From positions 7,104-71,103 of the forward strand of contig JAAUZU010000019.1 in assembly GCA_014804445.1 (NCBI GenBank): a DNA stretch of 64,000 bases, given 5' to 3'. Below the pieces are notes generated by a model. That model had not been told where the DNA came from. It searched no databases and saw nothing but the letters and a program-made list of their open reading frames with translations. Position 1 is the stretch's first letter, and each line of letters opens with the position of its first letter. Origin of the DNA: Lachnospiraceae bacterium. GTDB lineage: Bacteria > Bacillota > Clostridia > Lachnospirales > Lachnospiraceae. Made by a program: the position numbers and the translations under genes. Positions 35,171 through 42,877 of this stretch are shown one piece after another.

Positions 35171-35398
35171 ATATTTGGTAAACTATAGACAATTGTGAAA
35201 CTCATATTTGCCGATTTCGAATTGTACACATGGCATATTCCATAAGCAGACCCTTGCTTGCCGTCGGTACTTAGCTGCCGTATTTTGGCAGCTTATGTAC
35301 CGCTACGGTAAGCTCGGAGCGAGAGCGAGTCTGCGTTGGAATATACCATGTGTACAATGACAACGGTATCGTTTCTGAGTTTCGCAAACGCCTATAGA
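35171..35398 (+). repeat. Large palindromic repeat, type B (copy 4, altered apex)
   Basis: The outer stem (ATTGTACACATGGCATATTCC and partner), the GCTTGCCG/CGGTAAGC-type inner stem and the GGAGCGAGAGCGA core are kept. The apex is GCTGCCGTATTTTGGCAGC in place of the CGAGG-type loop. No companion A hairpin. It sits between the CD3324 gene and the DUF1062 leader. Confidence 0.85.
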
Positions 35399-35429
35399 TA
35401 ATCATGGGACGAAAGGAGAGATTTATTTT

Positions 35430-35531
35430 ATGACAACACCCGTTTATTCTGCATAGCGAGGCTATTGCAAATAAGAAAATAAAAAAGAAGTAATAGCCTG
35501 CGCATCGGACTTTCATGAACAGGAGATGCAG
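35430..35531 (+). promoter_or_regulatory. Leader peptide and attenuator-like hairpins of the DUF1062 gene
   Basis: An 8-codon leader (MTTPVYSA, 35430-35456) with GAAAGGAGAG upstream. It is followed by a hairpin with arms AGGCTATT and AATAGCCT. A second hairpin, CTGCGCATC / GATGCAG, contains the AGGAG ribosome site of the next gene. The segment GGCTATTGCAA and the later ATAGCC-n-TGCG are shared with the leader at 34734. Confidence 0.6.
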
Positions 35532-36104
35532 ATGAGCTATTTAAGAAAAACAGAATATGAAATGATACCGCGGGAATCCTTTTTGGTGATTCATAATTGT
35601 TCCGGCTGCGGCGGGAAATCCCGTTTTAAAAACACAAAAAAATTCCGCGTCAACGCCAATGGCAGTAAGCTGGATGTCTGGCTGATTTACCAGTGTGAAA
35701 AATGCCGGCATACACTCAATCTTGCCATTTATGAGCGACAGAAGGCTTCTCTGGTGCCGAAAAATGAATACAAGGGATTTTTAAGCAATGAGGAACAGCT
35801 TGCGGAAATGTATGGTAAAAATATGCAGTTATTCAGGAAAAACAAAGCGGAGATTGACTTTGAAGCATTGCAGTATCGGTTTGTGAAGCGGCTGGATACG
35901 ACGGAAGAACATGACGGCAGGCCGCAGACTGTGATTACCATACATAATCCATATGGGCTGAAAATTCGTCCGGAAAAACAAATCGCCGAGGTTTTAGGAC
36001 TGTCCCGAAGCCGGATGAAAAAACAGATGGAACAGGGAGAAATCCGGCTGGAAAAGCTTTCGCCCTATCTTGTTACCGCCTGTGTAAATGATTTGCAGGA
36101 ATGA
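35532..36104 (+). CDS. DUF1062 protein
   Basis: A 190-residue protein. The N-terminal zinc-ribbon-like part has CSGCGG and, 40 residues later, CEKCRH. A C-terminal segment GLSRSRMKKQMEQGEIRL looks like a helix-turn-helix. AGGAG precedes the ATG at 35532, and an ATG six bases upstream is too close to it. Function unknown; the leader suggests inducible translation. Its first residues (MSYLRK) resemble those of the CD3324 protein (MGYIRA). Confidence 0.85.
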   Translation: MSYLRKTEYEMIPRESFLVIHNCSGCGGKSRFKNTKKFRVNANGSKLDVWLIYQCEKCRHTLNLAIYERQKASLVPKNEYKGFLSNEEQLAEMYGKNMQLFRKNKAEIDFEALQYRFVKRLDTTEEHDGRPQTVITIHNPYGLKIRPEKQIAEVLGLSRSRMKKQMEQGEIRLEKLSPYLVTACVNDLQE

Positions 36105-36174
36105 GATAATAGAGTGTAGAAATCATCCGGTAATTTTGGTATAATGAATACATTAAAGTGAGGGAGGCGCCCAT

Positions 36175-36408
36175 ATGCGTGTAATGGAGTTTAAAATGGA
36201 AAGACCGGGGCTGCTTACGGTCGGACAGAAAATTACGGTGACGGAAGGTGTGCTTCCCAGCAACTACTACTATACCATAGACCCTTCGCTTGCCATGTCC
36301 GGCAATTTTCCGTTCAGGGAGCGCATGCTGGCAAGGGAGGGCGTCGTGCTGGATATAGAGGAAAAAGAAAGAGGCTTTTATGTGACGGCTCAGTTTGAGG
36401 ACGCGTAA
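36175..36408 (+). CDS. Small protein, unknown
   Basis: A 77-residue protein, mostly predicted beta strand (LTVGQKITVTEGVLP, REGVVLDIEEKERGFYV). GAGGGAGG precedes the ATG. It may be a small barrel; no family was recognised. The gene is followed closely by ridA-like and aroK genes. Confidence 0.65.
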   Translation: MRVMEFKMERPGLLTVGQKITVTEGVLPSNYYYTIDPSLAMSGNFPFRERMLAREGVVLDIEEKERGFYVTAQFEDA

Positions 36409-36445
36409 AGTCATGCCGTCAGACGGCAGAATGGAGGAAATGATG

Positions 36446-36820
36446 ATGAAAAAAATTGCAACAGACAAGGCACCGGCAGCAATCGGACCTTACTCTCAGG
36501 GTATTGTGGCAGGAGATTTTTTCTTTGCTTCGGGACAGATACCCATCAACCCTGCGACGGGAGAGATTGAAGGAACAGACATTACGGCACAGGCTGAGCT
36601 TGTCATGAAAAATGTAGGTGAGCTGCTTGCGGCGGCGGGCGCAGACTATACCAAGGTGGTAAAGACGACCTGTTTTTTGGCGGATATGGGAGATTTTGCT
36701 GCGTTTAACGAGGTTTATGCAAAATACTTTACCGAAAAACCGGCAAGAAGCTGCGTAGCAGTCAAGACGCTGCCGAAAAATGTACTTTGTGAGGTGGAGG
36801 TCATTGCCTGCCTTGCATAA
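36446..36820 (+). CDS. RidA family enamine/imine deaminase
   Basis: A 124-residue protein: DKAPAAIGPYSQGI, FFASGQIPINPATGEI, and the Arg-containing EKPARSCVAVKTLPKN, then CEVEVIA, all RidA signatures. It hydrolyses reactive 2-aminoacrylate-type intermediates. The start is the third of three consecutive ATGs, eight bases after GGAGG. It overlaps the shikimate kinase frame. Confidence 0.93.
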   Translation: MKKIATDKAPAAIGPYSQGIVAGDFFFASGQIPINPATGEIEGTDITAQAELVMKNVGELLAAAGADYTKVVKTTCFLADMGDFAAFNEVYAKYFTEKPARSCVAVKTLPKNVLCEVEVIACLA

Positions 36821-37373
36821 GACGAAAAATATCGTTCTGATTGGTATGCCCGGCGTGGGCAAGAGCACCGTCGGCGTTGTTGCTGCAAAAAGAATGGGCA
36901 GCCGTTTTGTGGACGCAGACCTTGTCATTCAGGAAACCTATGGAAAGCTTCTGCATGAGTTGATAGAGGAGCATGGGGTAGACGGCTTCCTGGAACTTGA
37001 AAACCGTGTAAACGCTTCTCTAAACGTAGAAAATACGGTGATTGCAACGGGTGGAAGCGTCTGCTACGGCAGGGAAGCGATGGCACATCTTAAGCAGATT
37101 GGCATTGTGGTGTACTTAAAGCTCAGCTGTGAAGCCCTGACAGAGCGCCTTGGCGATTTAAACGAAAGAGGCGTTGCGTTAAAAGCAGGACAGACGCTTG
37201 AAACGCTGTATCTCGAGCGGGTTCCGCTCTACGAGAAATATGCAGATATTACCGTGGACTGCGAGGGAAAAAGCCTCAGGGAGACTGCGGAAGAGGTCTG
37301 CCGATGTGTGCGCCTGTTTCGCGAAACAGACGATAAAAGGGTATCAGAGGCCCACAGCCTGCCATCAGAATAA
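36804..37373 (+). CDS. aroK: Shikimate kinase
   Basis: About 189 residues. P-loop GMPGVGKSTVG, FVDADLVI (substrate aspartate region), and TGGSVCYG, all typical of shikimate kinase, which phosphorylates shikimate in the chorismate pathway. There is no ATG after the RidA stop. Starts TTG at 36804 or 36813 lie after GAGGTGGAGG, so translation is coupled to RidA and the exact start is uncertain. The C-terminal 25 residues are extra. Confidence 0.88.
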   Translation: MPALHKTKNIVLIGMPGVGKSTVGVVAAKRMGSRFVDADLVIQETYGKLLHELIEEHGVDGFLELENRVNASLNVENTVIATGGSVCYGREAMAHLKQIGIVVYLKLSCEALTERLGDLNERGVALKAGQTLETLYLERVPLYEKYADITVDCEGKSLRETAEEVCRCVRLFRETDDKRVSEAHSLPSE

Positions 37374-37435
37374 AAACCGAAAAAAAGTATACAATAATCC
37401 ATGATTCTAAATAACCTGTAAGGAGGAGTTAGGTC

Positions 37436-37792
37436 ATGGATTATTTTAATGCATTCTGGGTGGGCGGGCTTATCTGCGCTCTGGTTCAGATTTTAATGGA
37501 AAAAACGAAGATGCTGCCGGGACGTATCATGGTGCTTTTGGTGTGTTTGGGTGCTTTTATCAGCGTGTTCGGCTGGTATGATCCTTTTGTGGAATTTGCG
37601 GGGGCGGGCGCGTCGGTTCCGCTGCTCGGTTTTGGAAATGTGCTGATGAAAGGCGTGAAGGAAGGATTGGAGCAGGCGGGCGTGCTGGGACTGTTTCAGG
37701 GCGGGTTCAAGGCAGGTGCGGTAGGCTGCAGCGCGGCGTTAATCTTTGGTCTTCTGGCAGCTTTTGTATTTAATCCCAAAATGAAAAAATAA
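37436..37792 (+). CDS. spoVAE: Stage V sporulation protein AE
   Basis: A 118-residue membrane protein, SpoVAEB type: FWVGGLICALVQILMEKTKM, FAGAGASVPLLGFGNVLMKG, GGFKAGAVGCSAALIFG. Three to four helices. AAGGAGGAG precedes the ATG. Part of the dipicolinate channel. The integrated element begins 21 bases after its stop. Confidence 0.95.
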   Translation: MDYFNAFWVGGLICALVQILMEKTKMLPGRIMVLLVCLGAFISVFGWYDPFVEFAGAGASVPLLGFGNVLMKGVKEGLEQAGVLGLFQGGFKAGAVGCSAALIFGLLAAFVFNPKMKK

Positions 37793-37813
37793 AAAGCCGA
37801 AGAAAAACGAAAA

Positions 37814-37847
37814 TTTATGAAGAGAATATTAATCTTTTTTTAAGATG
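37814..37847. repeat. Attachment site attL (34-bp direct repeat)
   Basis: Begins TTTATGAAGAGAATATT and ends TTTAAGATG. Identical to 48696-48729, including the run of seven T. The reconstructed empty site would be spoVAE - repeat - sulfatase gene. Confidence 0.9.
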
Positions 37848-37856
37848 TAGGTTTCA

Positions 37857-37914
37857 TGAAATCCAGTAAATACGGCATTTTTGTAGAAAGAGTGTTACTA
37901 GTAATGTCACTAGT
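37857..37914. promoter_or_regulatory. Probable recombinase arm sites, left end
   Basis: AAATCCAGTAAATACGGCAT at 37859 is an inverted relative of AATGCTGTAAATACTGGATT at 48644. GTTACTAGTAATGTCACTAG at 37894 resembles the double GTCACTAGTAG at 48581. Their symmetric placement inside both ends suggests integrase or excisionase binding. Confidence 0.55.
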
Positions 37915-37945
37915 AGAAAACAGGGGCGGAACGCATTAGATGTGT

Positions 37946-39121
37946 TTATACCCCTGTTTTTATGGCTTCGACTGCTGCCTTGAGCTGTTCTAAATCTTTG
38001 TGTGTGTATACGGTTTCGTTGATGTCCTGTCCCTTGTGCCCCATGAGTTTATACCGGACTGTACGCTCAACGCCGGCACGGTCAAGCAGCACATTGAAGG
38101 TATGGCGGCAGTCGTGGGGCGTATGTTCTGTCAGGATACCGCAGGAGCGCAGGGCTTCGTTGAAAAATTCCCTGTACCGTGCTTCTGTTATGCTGTCTGT
38201 GCCGGTGTGGTAAATAAGGCTGTCAAAGCGTCGGTCATGCCTGCAGCATACCATGTCATATATGGCTGAATGGATCGGAACGGTTCTGTTACGGCTGTAG
38301 CGGTTCTTTAGACCGCCCGTGAAGGTACGTGCTTCAAGGTTGATGTCATCAAGCGGCATGCATGCAAGCTCGTTAATCCGGAAGCCCGAGTAGCAGTATA
38401 TCAGGATAGTGTCCACAAAGGGAATTTCCCTGTGAGCCCAGAGCGCCTGCAGTTCATCAGGCGTAAAAGGAACGCCGTGCACGTCATCATCAGCCTTGCT
38501 TATCGTCACGTACTGCGAATAGTCTTTCGGTACAAGCTCGAACTGTATGGCATATTTGTACATCTGCCGGAAAAGGTTCCGCATGTGCTCAAGCGTGGCG
38601 TGTGAAAGTTCCTGCAGGTCAAGCAGCGTCTGCAGATCAACCGCGCGTATGTCCCACATGGGCATATTGTGGAGGGCAGCGCATTTTTTGTATGCCGCCA
38701 TGGCACAGTATTGGGCGCTGGTCTTTTTGCCTGCTGCCGCGAACGGTTCTTTGTACTTCCAGAGGTACCATGAAGCGAACACCTCGCTGAACAGCTTCTT
38801 TCTGTCCTGTGGATTATATGGCGCCTTGTTGTATTCTGCAAGGGCAATTTCCGCGCTTACCCTGTCCGGATAGCAGGCAAGCACATCATAGACGGGGTAG
38901 CCATCCTCATTGATACGGGTATTGACGCGTACCTGATACGGGTTCTTCCGCTTACCGGACAGTTTCACCACCGTGCCGGATCCGTTGGGACGCCGCTTTT
39001 TTGCTTTCCTGCTTATAACAGGCCTGCCGGCAGCAGGCGACAGGGGAAAGCCGCAGTGCGGGCAGAGGTAAGCCCTGTTGCTTATGCTGCCGGAGCACTC
39101 AGGGCATTGTGTCAGTGGCAT
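37946..39121 (-). CDS. Tyrosine recombinase (integrase) with N-terminal zinc ribbon
   Basis: A 391-residue protein. Residues 1-30 hold CPEC...CPHCGFPL, a zinc ribbon. Then come an AP2-like arm-binding part, a core-binding domain (about 110-210), and the catalytic domain with Arg in GFRINELACMP, HDCRHTF, GHKG and the tyrosine in NETVYTHKD. It should catalyse site-specific insertion and excision at the 34-bp repeat. Its 3' end faces attL, the usual arrangement. Confidence 0.95.
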   Translation of the reverse strand: MPLTQCPECSGSISNRAYLCPHCGFPLSPAAGRPVISRKAKKRRPNGSGTVVKLSGKRKNPYQVRVNTRINEDGYPVYDVLACYPDRVSAEIALAEYNKAPYNPQDRKKLFSEVFASWYLWKYKEPFAAAGKKTSAQYCAMAAYKKCAALHNMPMWDIRAVDLQTLLDLQELSHATLEHMRNLFRQMYKYAIQFELVPKDYSQYVTISKADDDVHGVPFTPDELQALWAHREIPFVDTILIYCYSGFRINELACMPLDDINLEARTFTGGLKNRYSRNRTVPIHSAIYDMVCCRHDRRFDSLIYHTGTDSITEARYREFFNEALRSCGILTEHTPHDCRHTFNVLLDRAGVERTVRYKLMGHKGQDINETVYTHKDLEQLKAAVEAIKTGV

Positions 39122-39248
39122 GTTATCACGCTCCTATCTGCAAAAGGGTATAAAAAATACACCTGTACAAAACAGGTGCAGGAATGGTATAATATGTCTG
39201 TGAGGTGGCATATATACCGGCTGCAAGTGCCTGTATAGTCCTATCAGT

Positions 39249-39285
39249 GCGGTTCCTGTTGGCGCGGGAACCGCATTATTTATTG
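39249..39285 (+). terminator. Hairpin upstream of the antisense RNA promoter
   Basis: Arms GCGGTTCC and GGGAACCGC, followed by ATTATTTATT on the plus strand. A TATAAT at about 39189 could start a short upstream transcript. Confidence 0.45.
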
Positions 39286-39317
39286 ACTTTTGAACGTCAT
39301 ATTGCTATAATATGCTT

Positions 39318-39424
39318 GACAAGAGAGCCGAAAGCTAGAACACACCTAGCCGCCGGCAATGGTGAAACTACAAAAAGTAGTGCCTTACCTTACCAGGGCG
39401 GGGGCGCTACTTTTTGCGTTTTTT
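39318..39424 (+). ncRNA. Predicted antisense RNA antitoxin
   Basis: A strong promoter (TTGACT 39283, 17 bases, TATAAT 39306) faces the 3' end of the toxin gene. The RNA would end at a hairpin with arms CAAAAAGTAG and CTACTTTTTG followed by CGTTTTTT, overlapping the last toxin codons on the other strand. This matches type I systems such as txpA/RatA. Confidence 0.65.
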
Positions 39425-39496
39425 AATGGTCAAAACAAGAGTTATAACCGCGCAAAGCATAATTACAAAAGTGAATAAATCGCTGTATGTAACCAT
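39407..39496 (-). CDS. Hol_Tox-type small hydrophobic toxin (type I)
   Basis: 29 residues: MVTYSDLF start, one membrane helix (VIMLCAVITLVLTI), basic end KKRKK. This is the putative holin-like toxin pattern. GGGAGC precedes the ATG by eight bases. Overlapped at its 3' end by the antisense RNA on the plus strand. Located between integrase and repressor; it may stabilise the element. Confidence 0.75.
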   Translation of the reverse strand: MVTYSDLFTFVIMLCAVITLVLTIKKRKK

Positions 39497-39827
39497 CGCA
39501 CCAGCTCCCTTCCTTAAATGTCCGGCAACTGGCATATCGCCCTTTCGGCTCCCCTGGCAAGCATATTATGTTTTCATGGTGCGGTTCTGTCTGATGTTTT
39601 TGCTATAATACACTTAGCGGGTGTCATGCCAGTATGGGGATATAAAAGAATGCAGCCATTCGCAACCCATGCCGAAGCCTTTGAGGGGGTCACGAATAAC
39701 TGCATTCTTTTATGCTTAGTATAAAGGAATTGCTTCCAAAAGTCAATAAGAACATAAATGCTAGTGGCTGGAATGGTTGCCCCCTCTGGGGCTTGTAAGT
39801 ATATTATATTGTCAATGTATTTTAAGA

Positions 39828-40403
39828 TTAGGCTTGCGGTGGCTCAGCATACCTAAGATCCATATCAGAATAACAGTGTTCTAATAATATTTCAACTAGA
39901 GCACTTTGTTCATTGGTTTTTAGCGAGAGGAAACATGACAAAACTATTATTGCATTTGACATGTTGTAATTTGGTTTAGTTAAAAGTATTTTTAAAAGAG
40001 AGTCTTCTAAATCATCATGAGTTTTTCGACTGTAGTCTAATTGTCGATTTATATCGTTCATTTTAGATAGAGCTGTTCTATGAATTTCTATTTTTTGAAA
40101 AATTTTTTCTCTTTCTATATTCGAAAATATTTTGTGGTTTGCCATTACTTCTATTAATCCATAGTCTGTTACGGAATATTCAAGACCCAGTTGCATATAT
40201 TGCTCGTGTGAATCAGGTATTATTTCATTGATTGTTACATTGAGGGCATCGGCGATTTTTTGTATGGTTTCTATTTTGGGATTAGCTTTATTGCTTTCAA
40301 ATTGCCCTATAGCAGCTTGCGAAACACCTAATTTTTCTCCTAGTTGTTTTTGCGTAAAGCCTTTTTCTTTTCTAATCTTTTTAATACTTTCGCCAAAATT
40401 CAT
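39828..40403 (-). CDS. CI-like XRE repressor
   Basis: A 191-residue protein. N-terminal XRE domain (KGFTQKQLGEKLGVSQAAIGQFE) and a C-terminal helical region without an S24 protease motif, so induction is probably not by LexA-type self-cleavage. Divergent from a small Cro-like gene with a dyad operator between them. AT-rich. Likely maintenance repressor of the element. Confidence 0.88.
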   Translation of the reverse strand: MNFGESIKKIRKEKGFTQKQLGEKLGVSQAAIGQFESNKANPKIETIQKIADALNVTINEIIPDSHEQYMQLGLEYSVTDYGLIEVMANHKIFSNIEREKIFQKIEIHRTALSKMNDINRQLDYSRKTHDDLEDSLLKILLTKPNYNMSNAIIVLSCFLSLKTNEQSALVEILLEHCYSDMDLRYAEPPQA

Positions 40404-40456
40404 AACATCACCTACTTTCAGTGAAATAATAACATATTTAGCAAAAGAAAAAAAGA

Positions 40457-40532
40457 GAAAACTTATATTTTTGACATTGACAAAAGTTTTAACTTATGAT
40501 AAATTGATAATAACATAAGTTTAGACTTATGT
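40457..40532 (+). promoter_or_regulatory. CI/Cro-type control region
   Basis: A promoter for the rightward operon: TTGACA (40471), 18 bases, TATGAT (40495). Operator-like ACTTAT half-sites at 40461 and 40492, and a palindrome ACATAAGT-4-ACTTATGT at 40513-40532. Consistent with repression by the gene at 39828. Confidence 0.7.
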
Positions 40533-40565
40533 CAACAATAAAAGATGAGGAAAGGAGATAAGTAA

Positions 40566-40757
40566 ATGAAACTCAGCAGAGAGAAAATAAATGTTGAGAT
40601 GGCACGAAAGAAGATGACAGTTACATCCTTGGCTGAGACTTACGGGGTAAGCAGGGCAAGAATTAATGTCATCTTGAACCAAAGGGAAGTATCTGTAGTT
40701 TCTGCTGGACGGTTGGCTGAAGCTCTAGGTGTGGACGTGACGGAAATCATTGAATAG
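40566..40757 (+). CDS. Cro-like XRE protein
   Basis: A 63-residue helix-turn-helix protein (MTVTSLAETYGVSRARINVILN, LAEALGVDVTEIIE). AAAGGAG precedes the ATG. First gene of the rightward operon. A 14-bp perfect palindrome GTGCGACGTCGCAC overlaps its stop (40757-40770). Confidence 0.85.
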   Translation: MKLSREKINVEMARKKMTVTSLAETYGVSRARINVILNQREVSVVSAGRLAEALGVDVTEIIE

Positions 40758-40787
40758 TGCGACGTCGCACAACTGAAAGGAGAATAC

Positions 40788-40913
40788 ATGCAACAATTTT
40801 ATGACTGTCTATCGTGCCGCTGGCGCTACATGCATTTTCCAAACATGGACGATTTTGAAATATCTATGCAGGAATGCCTTTGCAACGGTGAGGACTACGA
40901 AGAAGAGCAGTAA
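40788..40913 (+). CDS. Small cysteine-containing protein
   Basis: 41 residues with CLSC and CLC pairs and an acidic tail (EDYEEEQ). GAAAGGAGA is perfectly placed upstream. It may bind a metal. No family recognised; typical of short phage early genes. Confidence 0.6.
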   Translation: MQQFYDCLSCRWRYMHFPNMDDFEISMQECLCNGEDYEEEQ

Positions 40914-40966
40914 AGGGAATTCTGCAGCAGTACATAACGGCGCAGGCGGAAGGGAAAGGAGAAAGC

Positions 40967-41126
40967 GTCTTACAGGAAGCACCACATTCCATAGGACTGT
41001 TGCCGGAACCGGCAAAACAGAAACGCCCTGCAGGAAGCACCACCTTCCGCAGGGCAGAGCAGGAACAAAAGAAAAAGCCCCGTAAGAAGCACCACCTTCC
41101 CACGGGGCGGCTGCCGGAAACCGGCA
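40967..41126 (+). repeat. Tandem array of GAAGCACCAC hairpins
   Basis: Three hairpins with a shared apex: 40967-40997, 41025-41055 (GCCCTGC/GCAGGGC) and 41077-41108 (GCCCCGT/ACGGGGC). Stem sequences differ but the apex GGAAGCACCACCTTCC type is constant. They are separated by small GCCGG/CCGGC stems at 41000 and 41111. A related copy lies in the dnaC-like tail (44644-44671). The region 40914-41253 has no convincing gene. Confidence 0.7.
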
Positions 41127-41253
41127 ACACAGATTATACGCACCTATACAGCTATACAGCCCAACCGGAAGGGAAAGGAGATATAGTGGATAGGCACTTT
41201 ACGCATTTACATGATAGCACAGGAAACCAAAAAAGGAAAGGAGAATTTTCAAA

Positions 41254-41568
41254 ATGGCATTTCTGAAAATCGAACAGGAAACTTTGATAAGCTTCAATGC
41301 CGGAGAGGACACAGCCGAGCTTTACACGGCTGATCCTGTCATGATTCGGAAGATGGATAAGCTGGTAAGCGAAAACCCCGAACAGTTTAAGGGTGAAGTC
41401 CATTCGAGGTATCAGGGCAAGGTGTATGCAATGAATTACATACTTCCCAAAAGGTTCATCAGCATAAGGACAAAAGACATTGTGCGAAACACAACAGAGA
41501 AGCAGAGAGAAAGGGCACGGGAGCAACTGATTAAATATCATGCTTTAAGACATGCCGAATTTAATTAG
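41254..41568 (+). CDS. Phage-type hypothetical protein
   Basis: A 104-residue protein of a kind common in clostridial phage early regions (FLKIEQETLISFNAGEDTAELYT, YILPKRFISIRTKDIV). AAAGGAG precedes it. No function known to me. Confidence 0.75.
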   Translation: MAFLKIEQETLISFNAGEDTAELYTADPVMIRKMDKLVSENPEQFKGEVHSRYQGKVYAMNYILPKRFISIRTKDIVRNTTEKQRERAREQLIKYHALRHAEFN

Positions 41569-41857
41569 TTTCTTGGCAAGCAATCCATAGCAAGCAATTT
41601 AAAATTGTTTCAAGGTAAAAAGTATCGCATAAAGTTTTTGTATCTTTTTTTATGGTTTGCGAACCATAGAAAAGGTTATCTGTAATGCGGCAGCAGGACA
41701 AGGCAGGCGGAGAAGCAGGACAGAATATTAATAATTGTTAAGGTGATAGGCCCAAAATCCGCACGAAAATACAGCCTAGGCATAAATTACAGCCTAAAAG
41801 ATTTTAAACAGGATTTGACGCTTGAAACAAGCGTGTACAGGGAAAGGGGGTGCTTTT

Positions 41858-42085
41858 ATGGTATGTGCCATGGTTGACAAGATAATCGCCGCAATGACGG
41901 CTTCCTGCATGAGTCCGAAGGAGATAGCGGACAGCGCAGGCGTCAGCATAAACATTGTGTACCGGATACGGCGCGGCTATCTGGTAAAGATGGACAGGTT
42001 CGGGAAGGTATGCAGGGCGCTGGGAATCAATGCAGAGGAGTACATAGACTACGGGCGGCTTAAAAAGCAGAAAGGAGGCGGATAG
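41858..42085 (+). CDS. Small XRE/HTH protein
   Basis: 75 residues with a helix-turn-helix (MSPKEIADSAGVSINIVYRI). AAAGGGGGTG precedes the ATG at 41858. The 289-base gap upstream holds a tetraloop hairpin ATGGTTTGCGAACCAT and a direct repeat TACAGCCTA (41771, 41787), but no clear gene. Confidence 0.75.
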   Translation: MVCAMVDKIIAAMTASCMSPKEIADSAGVSINIVYRIRRGYLVKMDRFGKVCRALGINAEEYIDYGRLKKQKGGG

Positions 42086-42087
42086 GA

Positions 42088-42858
42088 ATGCCGAAGGAGG
42101 AATTTAAGAACGTATGGCAGAAGCTGCTTTACGTGCAGAAGAACCTGAAAGCCCCAAAGGGGCAGTATAACCGCTTCGGTGAATACCATTACCGGAGCTG
42201 TGAGGACATACAGGAGGCACTCAAGCCGCTTCTTGGCGATGTGGGGGCTGTGCTCCTGCTGAATGATGAAATTGTGCAGCAGGGGGATAGGTACTACATA
42301 AAGGCTGCTGCCATGTTCCTTGACGTGGAGAGCGGGGAAAGCGTGAGCAACACGGCATATGCAAGGGAGTGCGACAGCCGCCCGAAGATGGACACGGCGC
42401 AGATAACGGGCTCCTGCAGCAGCTACGCTCGCAAATATGCCCTTAACGGCCTGTTCTGCATAGACGATTCACGGGACCCCGACACCATGGACAACAGCGG
42501 AGCAGGGCAGCAGGAACGGAAGGAGCCGCCCCGGGAGAAGAAAGCGCCGCGGCAGCAGGTACCAAAGGAACCGCAGCAGGGCGCCCAGCGGCAGCAGGCA
42601 GCAAGAAGGAAGCCGCAGGCAGTAAGCGCGGAACACCTGCTTATGCTGGAGGACGAGGCAAGGCGCACGGGAACGGAGCTGACGAAAGTATGCGGCCGGT
42701 ATGGAGTAGGCAGCATATCAGAGCTGACAGAGGAGCAGTACAGGCGCGCAATGTCCGCATTCAGCAAGATGGACAGCCTGCCGCCTCCGGCACAGGACGA
42801 ACAGCTTGAGCTGTTCAGTGGCATAGAAGGATATGAGGGAAGCCTCCCGTTTGCGTAG
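42088..42858 (+). CDS. ERF family single-strand annealing protein
   Basis: A 256-residue protein. The ERF core spans about residues 5-130 (WQKLLYVQKNLKAPKGQYN, YRSCEDIQEALKPLL, TGSCSSYARKYALNGLF). A Gln/Lys/Pro-rich linker follows, then a C-terminal tail ending in an acidic LELFSGIEGYEGSLPF, as in SSB-interacting proteins. It promotes annealing during phage DNA replication or recombination. Starts two bases after the previous stop. Confidence 0.9.
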   Translation: MPKEEFKNVWQKLLYVQKNLKAPKGQYNRFGEYHYRSCEDIQEALKPLLGDVGAVLLLNDEIVQQGDRYYIKAAAMFLDVESGESVSNTAYARECDSRPKMDTAQITGSCSSYARKYALNGLFCIDDSRDPDTMDNSGAGQQERKEPPREKKAPRQQVPKEPQQGAQRQQAARRKPQAVSAEHLLMLEDEARRTGTELTKVCGRYGVGSISELTEEQYRRAMSAFSKMDSLPPPAQDEQLELFSGIEGYEGSLPFA

Positions 42859-42877
42859 GGAGGGGAAAGGAAGGAAA

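Noticed and set aside
39189..39236. Short ORF starting at the ATG after TATAAT (MSVRWHIYRL)
   Set aside because: No ribosome site, and the ATG overlaps the promoter -10; more likely part of an untranslated RNA.
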